Positions 1-15,200 of a stretch of 64,000 nt of DNA are shown here, in pieces (the first letter of the stretch is position 1; each line of letters starts with the position of its first letter). The stretch is taken from positions 2,542,001-2,606,000 of the forward strand of contig BSBN01000829.1 of assembly GCA_027924645.1 (NCBI GenBank). The letters run 5' to 3'. The position numbers and the translations under genes are program-made. This DNA is from Cunninghamia lanceolata (taxonomy: Eukaryota > Streptophyta > Pinopsida > Cupressales > Cupressaceae). Below the pieces are notes generated by a model. It ran no database searches and had not been told where the DNA came from. It saw only the letters and a program-made list of their open reading frames with translations.

Positions 1-3000
1 GGATATCAGAATTCCAGACCAAAAATATCAACAACAGGCTTGTGTAGTTATCTTATCTCAGATCGAAACAAAACACAAGGTTTACATGTAGCATTTATTC
101 AACTGACTTCCACCATAGTTTGGATAAAAGCCTTGCAGCTCCATATTTTGCCACTGTTTATAAAATGTGTTTTTGTTCTGAGATTGTAATAAATTAAATG
201 TGACAATCAAGGATCTTAATTTTACAGGCATTCACAGCATCAAGCAAGTTAACTTCGAGGCATTGCAATTCTGAATCCTGTGACTATTTCTTCAATTGTT
301 TTTCATATTTGGTTATTAGCTTGTAATCAAGTAAAGTGGCAATCAAGAATCTGATTTTCACAGGCATTGGCCACATAAATCAAACATGCAGATACATAAA
401 TTTCCTCAAAGAAAATAAAACACTTAATGACAAGTTCTGTTATTTTAGAGGCCTAAGAAATAGGCACCCACTGACACCTGTATTTTGGGCTTAATGAGTA
501 TATAAGTACTCCATTGACATCAGCCTAAGTTGGCCTGATAGTGAAAGTATGTGTACTCCAAAGTGGAGATTACATGCTCAAATAAGGAATGGGGTAAGGT
601 TGTACACCTTGTTGAATTAAATATGAGGTAAATAGAAAAACAATCCCAATGTGGAACGCTTACATAAAAGGGGTCTCATACACCCATTTGGCATCTGGGA
701 ATTTTGTTACAATGTCTACCTTGTTTATGCGTTGGATTTGGTGTGTCACAATTTTGTTGCAATCTTGAGCATTTTTATGCTTTGGTTTTTGAATAACCTC
801 ACAGAAACATGTGTCCCTCCCTCCCTAGAGAGAGAGAGAGAGAGATAATTAATTTGGAACTAACCATCTTAATCATGCATTGTAAAGAAGTGCCAAACAA
901 TATGGTCTGCAAAAACTCATTGGTTGACGTTCTCAAGAAATTTTCCTGTCACCACGTGTATAGTTGGAGTGGCATTTTTATGATACAAAGTAACAAAAGT
1001 TTTCATTATGGTTTCATTTATTCTGTTGATGTTCCATTTTTCTTTTATAAAAGTTTAGATCCATTTTCAAAAACTTCAGATTCTATTTGGGACAGAAAGA
1101 GAATAACAAATCCAACCTTTCATTTCAGCTTTCACATTCAATGCCGTAGCTGTTTTCAAAAAAAATTCAGCAGATATCAGCACTTAACAGCAGCGTTCCA
1201 TGGGTACATATCGTGAGGGCCTAGACATACATCCCAGACACCTGGGACATTATAAGGGCAGGGACAGGTTGTCCCTGCTCTCCCTAAATCTCCCTTATCA
1301 AAACTGGACCCTCCCCCTCACCTGCTTCAACTTTTATACAGCAAAAAAATAAAAAACAATAAAAAGATGTGGAAGGCTTCCCACGAACTTGTTATGACTG
1401 AGATTAAGCCTTCTCAGGCAGAGTAGAGAGGAGAGTGAGGAATCTAGGTAGCCTTCCAGACTTAGTGAAGCTGAATAGAAAGTGGTCACCTCATTGAATT
1501 TGTCTCATGTGATTTCAGTCCATTCCATGTGAACTGGGAAGACTTGTTCCACAAATCTGACAAATTCTGTGATTCTTTGCCAAGGTTATTCTTGAATGAC
1601 ATCAACATTTTTCCTTCCTCAGATAAACTACAGTTGAACCAAAATGCATTCACAAACAAAATGATAAAAATCGATCCTTGGCATTCATTCTGTTTTACAA
1701 CAGTATTACTTAGACTGCAGGGCATCGCTGGTTAGAAGCAAGGAATAAAACATGGGGCCATTAATATAAGTTGAGGACCTGTTAAATCGAAAGCAAACTC
1801 ATGATCTCATTTTATTGGTGGTGGTCAAAGGTTCATTCTAATACCAGCTAAGAGCCTTGTTCTACAAAAGAGTCCACTGCTAAAGTGAGGGAGGACACCC
1901 ACAAGAAGCGATCATTTATTGAACCCAGTTCAGACTGACATTAACTCACTCACCTGTGCAATTGCTCCCTTTCAATTGTAGAGCAGTTTCAAGAGTCATA
2001 AACTTTTTATGGGCTCATGTTTATATTTTTAGTAGATATAATCTAAAGACTAACATTCACATTTTTAAAATTCACTGTGACCTTTAATTTCACTAAGATT
2101 CATCACAAGCTGATTAAGGTTGCAGAAATGATTAAGGAGAAAAATCTCCAAGAGAGTGAAAGGACAATACCATCCGCCACAAATTCTTTAATCCCTAAAG
2201 TAGAATACAGATTGTAAATGGGTGAGTGGATAGTCAGTGGAAGAATATTTCTTGGCCAAGTGAAACATCTATTTTTCCTTGGAAGTCAGTTGGCTTGCAT
2301 TGGACTCTATACCTTCTCAGAAATGATTACTAGCTTATGTGTTGTTTAATTGTTGTTTCAATGACAATGAAGTTGTTATTTGGTTTCAATTTCTTTTGTC
2401 ACTCTATCTCAATGTTCAGATAGTTTAAACTTTAGAATGAAAGAAAATCAAGATCCAGCCTTCATCCTCCAGGTTCTACCTGTTTTTGGTTCAGATTCCA
2501 ACATATATATATATCAGCAAATACAGGGGTAGATTGCCTGTCATTATCTGATTTAAGAATTCACAATAAGGTTAGATTTCATTAATAATCAGATTTTAGG
2601 AGCTGAATTTTCCAGATATAACAACATATTTCTATTAGGAACATAACAAATTATGTTTGAAATTGCCTTAGGCTTCTTGAATTGATACAACTTCCAAGGC
2701 AAATCAATTAATTTGGGGCATTAATGCAGCATGAATCAAAAAGTGGTATAGTAATCGATGCAATTTATTACTAAATGTAAAACACACAAGTTGGGTTCAC
2801 CAGACTTGACTAAAGATGGAAATCAAGAAATATGGGCTACACAAGCAAGGATGCAAAGAACAGTAATGACGTGATTCATAGCATTTTTTTTTTCAAAAAT
2901 AAATGCCAATTAAAAAGTGTGAAATTTAAATTTTCCGATCATCTTTCTCTTGTTAAACCTTGATTGTATTGCAACTCTTCACAGTCACAGCAATGTTCAT

Positions 3001-3196
3001 ATCTTAAATAAAAATAATCAATGCTGCTAAGTAAACAAATAAGTAAGCATCAATTTCAAATAAATTCCAAATGAAAACAAAGCATTTCCCTAATTGTAAA
3101 CATAGAAGCCTGATCATCAAGCCCTAGGTACAAACCACAACTTACTAGGAAAACTAAGATGAACATGCAAAATTTTGGTGTGTTAAGAGTAAGTAC
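1..3196 (-). other. CBL intron 6 (partial)
   Basis: AT-rich noncoding DNA. I see an (AG)n run at 829-846 and a short (TA)n at 2504-2513, but no coding family, no RNA gene and no clear transposon. Reading frames here (up to 135 codons on the plus strand at 809-1216) have the composition of chance frames. Confidence 0.8.
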
Positions 3197-3277
3197 CTTG
3201 TCAATGATACTTTCGATTACATCATCGGACAGGTTCATACCAGATTCTGCAAGAGTAGCTACTACCATTTGCTTCAC
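3197..3277 (-). CDS. CBL: CBL exon 6
   Basis: 27 codons, [18 protein letters not shown] and onward to ESIIDK. The acceptor is TTTGTAG and the donor AAG|GTACTT. This is the helix after EF-hand 3. In known CBL2/3 genes the next exon starts TFEEADT with EF-hand 4. I did not find it in bases 1-3196, so intron 6 is at least 3.2 kb. Confidence 0.95.
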
Positions 3278-6200
3278 CTACAAACATTAACAAAGCAGTA
3301 TGAATATTCTCAACTTTGTGAACTGCTTATATCAAATCAAGAAATAAAGAAACTATCTGTGTCCTCACCTAAGGAAGAGTGACAAATGAAACAATAAGAT
3401 TAGATATGTACAATCTAAAGTGCAAGGGATAGAGAATCACCTATCTTACCTAAAACTATGCCTTAGACAAGTAGCAACAGAAAGGAATACAAAAAATAAA
3501 TGTACACCTAGGACAACACAATTAGGTAATCCAAACCAATGAGAGACCTACTAATCATCTCTAACTCAACACAACTAGGTAATCTGAAACAATGAGAGAT
3601 TTACTAATTCACTGGAGGCATTTGAAGAACGCATATTCTCCTGGTCAATCTACAGCTGCAATGCTCATCTCTCCTTGGCATTTTCAGTATATAATCCAGC
3701 ACCAATAATGTATCTTTCATCCCTTAGGAACGCCTCACAACGTTTGCATTCTCCTAGCTCAATTGGAACTGAAAATAAGTATGTACCAACACTAATGGAT
3801 AGACGCCTTTTCCTAGCAAATGAGAGGACCAATATCATGAGCGCTACAGACAAATCTTGAGGTTCATTCCATGCTTCAGCAAAGACCAAAATTGTGAGGG
3901 GCTTGTGGCTAACTTCTAGAGCAATAGGCAGTGCCACAATAGGAGGTCCTGTGATTGGATCCTAGCAGGTCCATTTTTTTTGACAGGGCCAGTACACTTA
4001 AGGCATTCAACAAATGTTTTTTTGAAATGCAAAAAGTATTCAAGAGATTCGATTTAAGCTTAAGCTTCAGCCAAAATTTTAGAAATCAAATTCAAACAAA
4101 TTTGATGAAAAAGAACTTTGAATAATGTAACGCAATTTACAATTAACCAGCATTCATTAGGTTGGAAAATTATCAGAAAGAATAGTACAATCACTCGATT
4201 CTTCGAACTTCCAAATATACCAATCGGAATTTTAATATTTCTGAATCACCCATTCAGAACAAGTATTTGAAAAAAACTTTAAAACATCTTGTCTCTATTT
4301 CTAAAAAACAATTTGAGAAACAGAGTATTACATCTAATTGCATTATGGATCACTTAATACTTGGAGAAAGTACCAATAAAAGTTGGAGTATGATCTTGGA
4401 CAAGAATGATCATGATATTGGACTGATAAAAAAGTGGATCAAAGCCTATATATCATATATGGATGTCCCTAATATTTTACAAAAATATTAAATTAGAATT
4501 CCCGACAATGAAGGAACAATAGCAGCATAGCGTTGGAATCAACAAACAGTGAATTAATTGCTAAATGACTTATTGGATAATGCAAAAAATGCCATGAAAT
4601 TGTTTGAAAATACCAATCAATTGACAAATTTCAACAATCGAGACAATTGAATGAATCCTTTGTAAGTATATAATTAAAAGTGATTGAGCTTTGTGCAAAA
4701 CAAATGCATTTGAATGCTTTGATTATTTACATCATCCTTGTTCAAATTATAAAAAAATAATAGCTTATCACATGGAAAGAATGCATATCAAAAACAAGAA
4801 TACTACAAATAACAAATATTCAATCTTGTTCACATTCATAACTATCTCTTTTCTTTGTCTTTTGGTGGAATAACAAATATTCATCCTCTTTTCTTTTAAC
4901 CGTTGATAACATTTCTTTAAAAGAATTGAATAACCATTAATAGTTTTATAATTTTTCCATTCCTTGCTGCTTTTTAAGCACACTCTCCCTTTTTCCTCAA
5001 TTTTCTTCCTTTTTATGATTTGCTCCTCCCTTGCTTTGTGCAAGAGGTGTTGAACTGTTGGTGAGAGCATGCTATTTACTCCATTTGACCCTGGTCAATT
5101 TCCTCCAAAGGTATAATGTAACATATAATGTAAGATTTGCATTCCCTCCACAGCTGAAACAAACACAGAGCAAGTGCAACCCTCAAAGCAGCAACTACAA
5201 ACAATCACAAGCCACTTAACAGTTTCAAACCATCCTTTGCATCATAAACACAGTCTTGCACCCGCAAAAGAAGCTGCAGTATTTTATTTCACTGGAGATT
5301 CTGCAGGTCTGTATAGGGTTTTCTAGGCATCAAGTTAGATGATCTGTGTGGTACCCACCCAAATATTCAATGTTGGTACTACTTGATACCCCTTTTCGTC
5401 GAACATTTATCAGACATTTGAATGTCAAGTCTAGGTTCATAATAGTCATCTTTGGTCAAGTTACCAGGTTGTCATGTCAAAGTCCAGTATGTCAAAGAAT
5501 TGAATAACCATTAATAGTTTTATAATTTTTCCATTCCTTGCTGCTTTTTAGGCACACTCTCCCTTTTTCCTCAATTTTCTTCCTTTTTTATGATTTGCTC
5601 CTCCCTTGCTTTGTGCAAGAGGTGTTGAACTGTTGGTGAGAGCATGCTATTTACTCCATTTGACCCTGGTCAATTTCCTCCAAAGGTACATGTGATGTGA
5701 CATATAATGTAAGATTTGCATTCCCTCCACAGCTGAAACAAACACAGGGCAAGTGCAACCCTCAAAGCAGCAACCACAAACAATCACAAACGACTTAAGA
5801 GTTTCAAACCATCCTTTGCATCATAAACACAGTCTTGCACAAACCACAGAAGAAGCTGCGGTATTTTCTTTCACTGGAGATTCTGCAGGTCTGTATGGGG
5901 TTTTCTAGGCATCAACCGTTAGATGATCTGTGTGGTACCCACCCAAAAATTCAATGCTAGCACTACTTGATACCCTTTTTCGTCGATGATTTATCAGACA
6001 TTTGCATGTCAAGTCTAGGTTCATAATAGTCATTTTTGGTCAAGTTACCAGGTTGTCATGTCAAAGTCCAGTATTTCTACTAACGAATTTTTGCAGATTG
6101 ATCAAGGTCTCACATGTTCCATGATCCAGATAAATTAGTTTGAGGATGGTGGACTATGTATGACTTGGAGCTGCAAGGTGTACTCTTATATTGTACATTC

Positions 6201-9200
6201 AAATGAGGAAATCATGCCCAAGACTTTCCAAAAGTATTGGCATTCAAAAGAGTAATAAGAAAAGTATCAGCAAAGACTTACATCTAGCCAAAGATAGAGG
6301 ACAGCGCACATCCTAGACAGCCAAGTCAGCACAAAAGACAAATCTATGAAAAAAAAAGCACACTCTTCCGACTTGTTCATACTTTCTGAAATTGACAGTG
6401 AAATAAGTAAAGTCATGCCCAGATGAAAGTCAGCAAAAGCAATGCACTTTTCTCTTTGGTTTGTCTTTTCTGAAGTGGCAGTCAGCAGTCAAAAATTGTG
6501 CCTCAGATCATGGCAAGTATTAAGTAAATAGTGGCCAATAAACAGCGCATAAATCAACTGGTAACAGCATAAATAAAATGTGCCTCAAAAATGCTGAGTT
6601 CATTAGAGATTCACACCTGATAATTGGGGTGTTTTGAACATACAGACGCGCTGACTTTGAAAATAGAAAAAGTGTGCCCTAGACATGGCGACGGGATTAG
6701 TAATCACCCCTGAAGCATGACGATTTGATGAATAAATGAAACTCGCCATAAGAATCATAATTTTTTGAGGGTTTGAGAATTGGGAAATTTTTTCCTAGAG
6801 TTTTCAGTCGGCTCGGGCAAACATAGACTTTGCTCCCATGGAAAGATTAGTGAACCCGTATGATCAGCTCACCATATTCATCTTTAGTGAATGTCCATAA
6901 AGAATTTCAACTAATTTTAAAAAATAAAATCAGATATTCAAGTAGGGTTGCAGACAGTTGTTGGAGTTTGTAAGGTCTTTGGGTCTACCATTGATCAAAT
7001 TGCTAATATCAAGTCCAAGACTGTACTAAGATGATTTTTAATATGTTCGTGACACTTGCCTTGAGAAAATGAATTTCATTGTTCTAACAATTGGCAAATT
7101 GTGATTGGATCATGGTGCTTTAAGGTCTTGACGCAGAATCAATGGAATGGAGGTTGGATTCAAACATCACAGTTCGGGGTTTCAAAATTTCATCTTCAGC
7201 AAACCTGCCATGATCAGAATTGCCAAAGTTGTTTCAAGAGCTGCTTGTCCAAGAATATATTTTTAACCAAAGCTAGTGTTATTTTTAGTTTTCCGCTATT
7301 TTGATAGAATTCTATTTTTGGCTTAGAGTCGGCTATTGCTAGATCGTCTATCTCATCATGTGAGATACATGAGCTTTTAAGAGATAAATTGTAATAATTT
7401 TAATTGTCAGTCTAACCTACAATCGCATGTATTAAATTTCTTATTAGTGGATAGTATTATTTTGTAATAAAGCTTGCACACGTCATGTAAGTAGTCATAG
7501 TTAGATTAGTTCATTTCATTTATTTTCATGCAATGCTTTGTAAACATATCAATAAGTGCTTTTTTGCACTTAGAAAAAGAATAGTAATTGTCACACCTAC
7601 ATATTGCCAAAATTATTGTTCATCGAATATCCATTATTGTTAATCCAAAATTTGTTATTTGTTCAACAGAATTTATTAAACCTATCTTGCTTTTCAATTA
7701 TTATTGAATGGTTTTGTTATATGTGCTGAAGCTTTGCATTGCAGATCTATTTAAAGTTGAAATTATCGGCTTTGTACTGGTTCCTTCAATTAATTTACCA
7801 AAGCATTCATGTCTTCATGTTTAAGCCTATTCAATCCTTGTGTACTTGCATTGTCCAGTCTCTAATTTTAGCTAAAACAATGCAAGAGTCTAGTCATAAG
7901 ATATATTTTCAGTCAAAAATATTAAAAACATTTGTCGTAAGTTAAAGAGCATCTTAGCCTTTTGCCTTAGGCAAATCAACAAAGACATACTTTTAATTTT
8001 ATTCAACATGAACATGAATCACCCCAGAAAACCATTGTAAAGATTGTGAATAGCAAGTACATATTGTTCATATTAGATTATAGTTTTTGTTTTACAAAGA
8101 CGCTCCCCTTCTAATTTTTAGAGCAGTTCTCCTGCACATCTGTTCCGTTTTGTGTCGTACTGAAAGGTGCGAATTAAAAAGCTAACAATCTGTAGACCCT
8201 AAGATGGCTTCTTGCTTCCTTTAGGATGGAGGGAACTTCAGGGCATATTGCCATTCTTATGGGTAAATAATTTTTTGCACATTTTTTTTCAAGATGAAGG
8301 TGCTCTGACTGACAAGACTTTAGAAGGAAAAAGACGAATGAAAAGTATAGGAACGATGGTGTCAGATATATAGACACCAAAGGGGCTCACATGTCAAGGG
8401 ACACACCCAAACAAATAGATTAGTTAATAGTTTCAGAATATATTTGATTTCCAAGGACTTCAAGCCTTGCAGTTTTATTCATTTCTATCTAACTCTGACT
8501 ACGCAAGGAAGGAAGTTAGCCGTACCTCTTGTCTCTCAATAAAGCCTTGCTGCTTGAGATCATAAAGCTGGAAGGAGACTGCAATACACCATTGTCACAA
8601 AATATTAGTATAGATACTATAAAAATCCTGTTTAGGCAATCAGTAGAACTAACCAAAACTACAGAAATTACACGAAGCTCATACCAAAGCGTATACAGAT
8701 TCTGCAATGCAGTGTAATTTCAAGTGATAAGTTATTTGAAAGGTTGGTAAATGCTTAATAAAAATTTGGCACTTCAAAGAAGATGTCCTCATAAGTTCAA
8801 TTATTTGTGTTGATTATAGACAATCATTTAAGAAGCAATATTGGTTAGCTTATTAGATTACTTGGAAAAAACCCTTGGAATGACTTTAATGGAAAACAGA
8901 TAAAGGTGTTATTCTTATCTGAACAAGTATCTGGTCCTTTACAAATCCAAACCTAGTGTATATTTGGAGCAGATAATGAAATCAGATTTCTAATCCCCAA
9001 ATCAGACAAGCATGTGCTGTTAGGAAAAGGACAGAAGGATCACTGCAGAAGTCGGGTTAAATGAGAAAGCATTTGCAATTGAAAAATTTTAGAAGTTTTA
9101 CAGGGCTAATTTGCCAATGAAGGGACTTGAACATCTTGAAACCCCCAAGTGTAGAATGTATATTTAAACTCAGAAAGAGGAGGATACATATGTTTAGAAA

Positions 9201-12200
9201 ATTAAAATAGAGGAAATCAAAGTTATTTGAATGGGATCAAAGACAAAATGCAATATGTCAAAGTTGAAACACAAAAAGCCCTCTCAGTTTGAAACCTTTC
9301 ACAAGCCTTCGAATGACTTCCTTAGTTCCTCTCTACAAAAGATTAATATAGGTCTAGGAAAAATGCATAAAAGGAAAAGTCAAAAACCTAATTTTTACTT
9401 AAGAATATTGATTACTATTTTGAGCATTAGTTCTAAACTGGGTGCCCTTTCCATGCACTCTTAGCTTTCCTGCTTATGACTTCATCTGATTCGTCCCAGG
9501 TTTTACAAAACATTGACTGCATTGAGTGCCACAAAAAACTGCTAATTTACACATCTGTCACAATCTTGCCCATATCTCCTAAACTGTAGCTTCTTTCTTG
9601 ATCTTTTTTCTCCAAAAAAAAATATTCAAATATTTCCAATCTTTGTGTTTTGAAAAGTTTCTGATTCTTTATGGATTATCCTTATATAGAGAACTTCATG
9701 CTCTTACAGCACTTATACAATTTTGAATTTATTTCAAAATGTCCATTGAGTCTCCATTCTTAACCTACATTAACTCAAGAAGTGCTCATCCCTTGTGGCA
9801 AATCATTTCGAATAGAAAAAACACTTATTCTAATAATCTAAAGTATATAGATCGAATAACGCTTGCAATTTTTTCCATCCCAACCAATAAATTAGCCAAA
9901 CTAACTCCAGATCAGCATTTTTTTCATTTTTAAACTAGAGTCTCCATGCACCCAAAATTGTTGCATTACCAAATTCGCATCCATTGATGACTCCTTCACC
10001 TCTTTTTAAAGAAAGATCGCATGATTATCACCTATCATCAACCCAATTTAGCTGCTTCGCCTATTTTGCTAGCCCTCAGTTCACGTTGTTCCCTATTATG
10101 TTTGTTTGAATTTCCATGCTGGTGCATTGAGCCTCCTTTGCCCTCCCCTTTAAAGAAAGACCACATAGCCATCACCTATTGTCAACCCAGTTCAATTGCT
10201 TCTCCATTTCCCCTAGCCCTCAGTTTGTTTTGTTCCCTCTTAAGCTTCCTCTGACTTCTGTGTAGATGCCTTGATCCTTTGTGTCCCATCCATCTCACCC
10301 CCAACTTCATTTATGCTTCATTGACTGGCAAAATTGACTATTAGATTGCAAAACACCATAGCAGTTGCAATTGCCAAACGGGGTTGCAAAACCACCATAG
10401 GGGTTCTGCCCTGATGAAAGTGGTGGTCTTGTCCCGAGAGGAAGAGTGTAGCTGTAACAGTCAATTATATTCTTTGGAGTGGAGCAATCTAGCTGTAGCA
10501 ATCAACCATTTAACTGAAAACAATTTGAAACCTATGGAACCACCATAAGAAGTTAAAGATTTCAACTAGTAAGTTGGTAGTGTTGTACTTGGGGTGCAGA
10601 AAAGCAAGTTGGTAGTGTTGTACTTGGTCTTGTTTCAGTTATTTTTCCTGGTTTGCTTTTTTGCATTTCTCTCCCAGGTTTCCCTTTCTTCCTTGGCCTT
10701 TGGCATTTACCAGGTTTTTCTTGGTTTCATCAGGTTTAAGCTCTCGGGTGCATTTTCTAGAATCTGTGTGTTTATTTGAACCCTGGATGCCATTTCCCTA
10801 GTTTTAATTTCCCTTGGTAATTGTCTCCCGGTTTGGTCTAAGTCCTGGACTTCAGGCTGTGCATAAGCTGTTTTAAAATGCTTGCAAGCTCCCTTTTTCA
10901 GAAGCTTTTCTCCTAGTGTTTTCAACTTTCTATCCTCCAAGTTTCCCCAAACCAAACTCAGCTTAACTTTTCCTCAATGTCTTTTGCATTTGGGTCTGCC
11001 TTAGCATTTTCCCCACTTGCCTTCCTAGACTCCAAGTCACTTTTAATCTAGTTTTAATGTCTCAGGAGGTCCAGCTTTCAGAGAGTTTTGACCCCCGTTT
11101 GCCTAAGTCTTTTGGTTTTCTTTTTCCCCTGGACCTGAAATTGTCTGTGGTCCATTTAATATGTCACTAGGTCTGGATTTTCAGAGACCTTTTGTTGTTG
11201 TAGCCTGTTCACTTTTCTCCAAGTCCCCAAACCACCTGATGTTTTATATCAAGTCTAATACTTTTCAGATGTGGATTTCTGTCTTCCCTGGATTCTCTCA
11301 GAGCTTATTATATGTTCCCACCTGTTCTCCCAAGAAACTTGGAGATCCTTCCATCTGTCCTCTCCAGACTTGATCAAATGCTTACACATGTTGCATCCAA
11401 ATAAAATCTGACCCCTAAGCTTCAAACTTATCGGAAGAAAAAATGTTTTCACCTCAAATTTAATTAGATTTCACATACAATTTCTTTCAGAAGCTTTTTC
11501 CCAAATTCTTTCACCTTCTTATCTCCTAAGCTCTAGAACCCCCGAGGTTATGTAATCGGACTTTATCTGATTTCAGTTCTAAATGCTTGGAGGCTTAGTC
11601 AATGGGGTAGAGCTTCTGACAACCTAGCGATGACAATGCCACTCAGGTGCTAATTAGGACCCGAGAATTATCTCCTGCCACTGGTAAGTGACTCATATTA
11701 GGTACAACCATTGCAAATCAAGGTACGAGCGCAAAAGATCTACATGTTTCCTTCCTCTGATAATTAAAATGAATATAATTTTAGTCCCAAAGGGCTGTGG
11801 TCTTGCTTGGATTTTTCTCATTTATTGTTTTCATGGGGTATTAATTAAAATCTGGTATGCAAGGGCATGGTGGCACTAGCATCTTATTGGTTTCCAGTTG
11901 GCTTTAATTGGCAGTGGCTTGTTGAAGGTGCTGAGTTTGTGGTTTTCAAATCAAGAATTGGTGCCATAGTCTCCCAGGTAGTTGCAACTAATCAGATCAC
12001 TTGCAGTAGTGGACCCATCCAAGGCAATGAAGAAATTAATATTAGCCATACTGAGATCCCAAGGGTGTACTACGAATCACATTTGATTTGTCTGCCTTAC
12101 CCAGGTAACTACATAAGTTGGTGAAACCATTCATCCCATGGCATGGATCAAATTTATGGAGCATGGGATGAAAGCTGAAGCCACACATTTCTCTGCAGTT

Positions 12201-15200
12201 TTAGGTGAATTTTGATGTAAAAGAATGTCCTAGAAACTGAAGTCTGATTTTTTCCTCAATGTTTGTAATGAAAATTGAAATCATATCTCAAGTCTCCCAG
12301 AAATTCTATTTATACTGGGGTGTTTGTCTCTGTAAAGGGTTGGAAGCCTAGGAGAGCTTCTGTACTTAGCTTATTTTGTTTAATATATCTCTTCCTATTT
12401 CCAATCTAAGTGTTGTGAACCTAGAATTTCACCACTGTAGTTAGCAAGAAGTTATTTCTACAAGCAATTTTCAAAGTCGAAAAGCTATATCCTTTGCATT
12501 TTGTGAGTTGCATATACCCTTGATTGACATGTGCTTTCTTATGGTGGTCAACTTGGTTCTTGTATGCAACTTGGTTTCCTTACAGATTGCATGACCATAG
12601 TGATTAAGCCATGAAAATCTGGCTATCACTTGGATGGTTTTTGTTTGCTGCTTGTTACTGATTCGACCCCCTAGGCCTACAGGTTCGGGTCCGATTCGGC
12701 CTGGATACAGATCCGTCCAGGGCGCTGCGAAACAACTGTGGGTTCATCTGGGACAAACCCACACCAAATGCCACGACGCATTTTGGGGGTTTTTCGGATT
12801 CCACAATGACCATTTGTTTATGCCGCGACGAATTTTGAAGGCATAAAATATAACCGCAGTCCCCATTACAGCAGTCCCAATTTTACTATCTATATTGCCG
12901 CCGCTAATGTTCCTAATGGCCGCAGATGGGATTCGATGTATAAATGATCTATCTGGTTTCCCTCTTCTCCTACGTATTTATTCGGAAAGTATAATTTATT
13001 GCCGCCCATAGTTTTAATAAGGGTAAAAAAAATATTTAACAATATTTATTACTAAAATTAATAATATTTATTATTAATATTTATTGATAATATTTATATT
13101 AAAATATTTTTTAATATTATTATTTTTATTTATAATTATTTATAATCTAATATGTATATATAATAATAAATATATAATCTAATATGTATATGTATATATA
13201 ATAATAATTAATATGGTGTTTTCCGATGCCTCAGCTTGCATCACCATTAATGGCCGCCAATCCCAATCCTTTGGTTTGTTCCGCTCCATTCGTCAAGGCT
13301 GCCCGCTTGCTCCTTCACTTTATGTTTTGGCTGCTGAAGGGTTTGGCTATCTTCTTGCTCACTCCGTTTCCCAGGGATTGGTTCACGGGATCTCCTTGCC
13401 TAATTCATCCACTCGGCTTGTCAATGGCCACTTTGCCGATGATTCCTTCCTCACCTTGCTAGAAGAAGAGAATACTGTCAAAACCGCTTTGGGTTGTTTT
13501 GATACCTTTTGCTTGGCCGCTGGTTCGGCCATTCAGTGGCACAAAACCTTATGTTATAGACAATCAGTTCTTCCCAGCCCCCTTTGGATTCAACAGTATG
13601 GGTGGAAATGGATTGCACCCAGTGAAATCTTTCAATTTCTTGGCATTCCCTTTGCCTTTCAAGCTTCTCTGCTGATCTCTGGCAAGCGATTCTCTCTCGC
13701 ATTAAGCAGAAATTAGCCTTTTGGATTACTAAACTATTTTCTTTGGCCGGGAAATTTCAAGTATGTTGCCAAAGTTCTTGCAGCGACTCATGTGTATTAC
13801 TCTTCTCGTTGGGGCCCTTCCAAGGCCTCGTATGCTAAGTTGGAGAAATTACTTAGAGATTTTCTTTGGCCATCTTTTGAGACTCATCACGGATTTCACC
13901 GCATTGCCTAGGAGTTTTGTTGTCTCCCAAGAGATTCTGGTGGCCTTGGCCTTCTCTCTACTCAGTGGCAAGGCATTGCTCTCTGTGTCAAATGGATCAT
14001 CCGTGCTCTTACTGGTAACGAGGCCTGGAAAATCCTCCTCAGGCACAATATTGAAGCAGGTTTCACCACTCACAAACCCTCTTAGAAGGGAATTGGTCTC
14101 CATACCCTTCTTATTATGCGGGAACCTGTTCAGATCTTGGGTACCTTTGTCGCCAAAAGCATATGGTGTGCCTAGGAGGCGGTAAAACCCTAGATCTGCT
14201 AGTCAGGGAATGGTTTTCGTGATGGGCTCTCCCTTAATTAGCAGAACATATGGTGGTCTCCTCTCTTAGCCAGTATTGGTCAGCCGTTGGCTAAGCTTCC
14301 GTTGGCTAAGATTTCACAAGAAAGGTGTTCGGACCTTACAAGATATCTTTCATAGACCCACCATGCGTATTCTATCGTGGGAAGATTTCCGTGCCCAGTT
14401 CGGTTTTCAAAACCATGACCGCAGAACCTACGACCTGGTGAGTGCCATCCCGGCTGATATGCTTCATAAAGTGGGTATCCGTTCCAATAAACAATGGTGG
14501 AAGGACTGGAAATGGTTTCCAGAAATCCCTTTCAGATACTACAAGCCTCGGCTTGGATATCAATGGCTTTCGCCTGATTTTCCCATGATTGATGCCCTCA
14601 ATCAACGATGGCTTCTTCAGTCCTCAATAGCGATTTGGCAAAAAAGATTCTCGGTTGTTTGGTCTGCAATTGCTAAGCCCAAGCTTGCCCACTTTGCTTG
14701 GTGTATTCTTTTCCAAGGTTTACCAATGGGAGCTCAGCTATTTCATTTAGGGATTCAGGACCCTCGCTGCCCTTTTTGTGGGCAGGGTGAATCATTCCAC
14801 CATCTCTTTTGGTACTGTGCCAGAGCACAGCAACTGTGGAATTGGATCCATGATTTCTTTCGGCCATTTCGACCAGAACCTTTTTCTTGGCATATGGCTC
14901 TATTGGGAGACTCTCCCAAGATTCCCGCAAAGTAATACCCAGATTTGGCACACTTTCAAGGTGGAAATCCTCTTCACTTTATGGAAAGATAGAAATTCAT
15001 GCATCTTTTCTCACAGCAAGATGGATATTGTTGTTTCTTTATATTCTAAAGCTATTATTTGTTCTAATGTTCTTCTGCAAATTCAAGTGCAAGCTAACAA
15101 AGTTGCGCTTGAAGTTTCTCACCTTCAGGAGCTGCTGGACCACTGGGGCAATGCCCCTTGCACTGTGGCGCGTGTGCCTCCCTCTACCACTTCCTCCAGG

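Larger units (their letters stand above)
3278..8525 (-). other. CBL intron 5
   Basis: 5,248 bases. It holds a 575-bp tandem duplication (4919-6074) and a protein-like minus-strand frame near 3665-3964. A short near-duplicate pair lies at about 3510-3610 (aggtaatc...aatgagaga twice). The parts 3970-4918 and 6075-8525 show nothing I can name. Confidence 0.85.

Noticed and set aside
809..1216. 135-codon plus-strand ORF
   Set aside because: Starts in an AG microsatellite, is rich in Phe, Ser, His and Lys as expected of AT-rich noncoding DNA, and lies in a CBL intron with no splice logic.
2940..3000. Possible next CBL exon (minus strand GAGTTGCAATACAATCAAG before GT)
   Set aside because: It recalls the TLQYLK end of the EF-hand 4 exon, but the upstream bases do not encode HPSLLKN or an EF-hand loop; chance similarity.
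10307..10501. 64-codon minus-strand ORF and neighbouring CT-rich frames (10.0-11.5 kb)
   Set aside because: No family resemblance; frames arise from CT-rich and repeated sequence.
11590..11720. tRNA-like phrase GCTTAGTCAATGGGGTAGAGC, possible SINE head
   Set aside because: Box A-like but no convincing box B at the right distance and no tail or target duplication; not supportable.
13763..14185. 140-codon plus-strand ORF inside the LINE
   Set aside because: Not the LINE frame; true homology in this interval is in the other frames, interrupted by stops.
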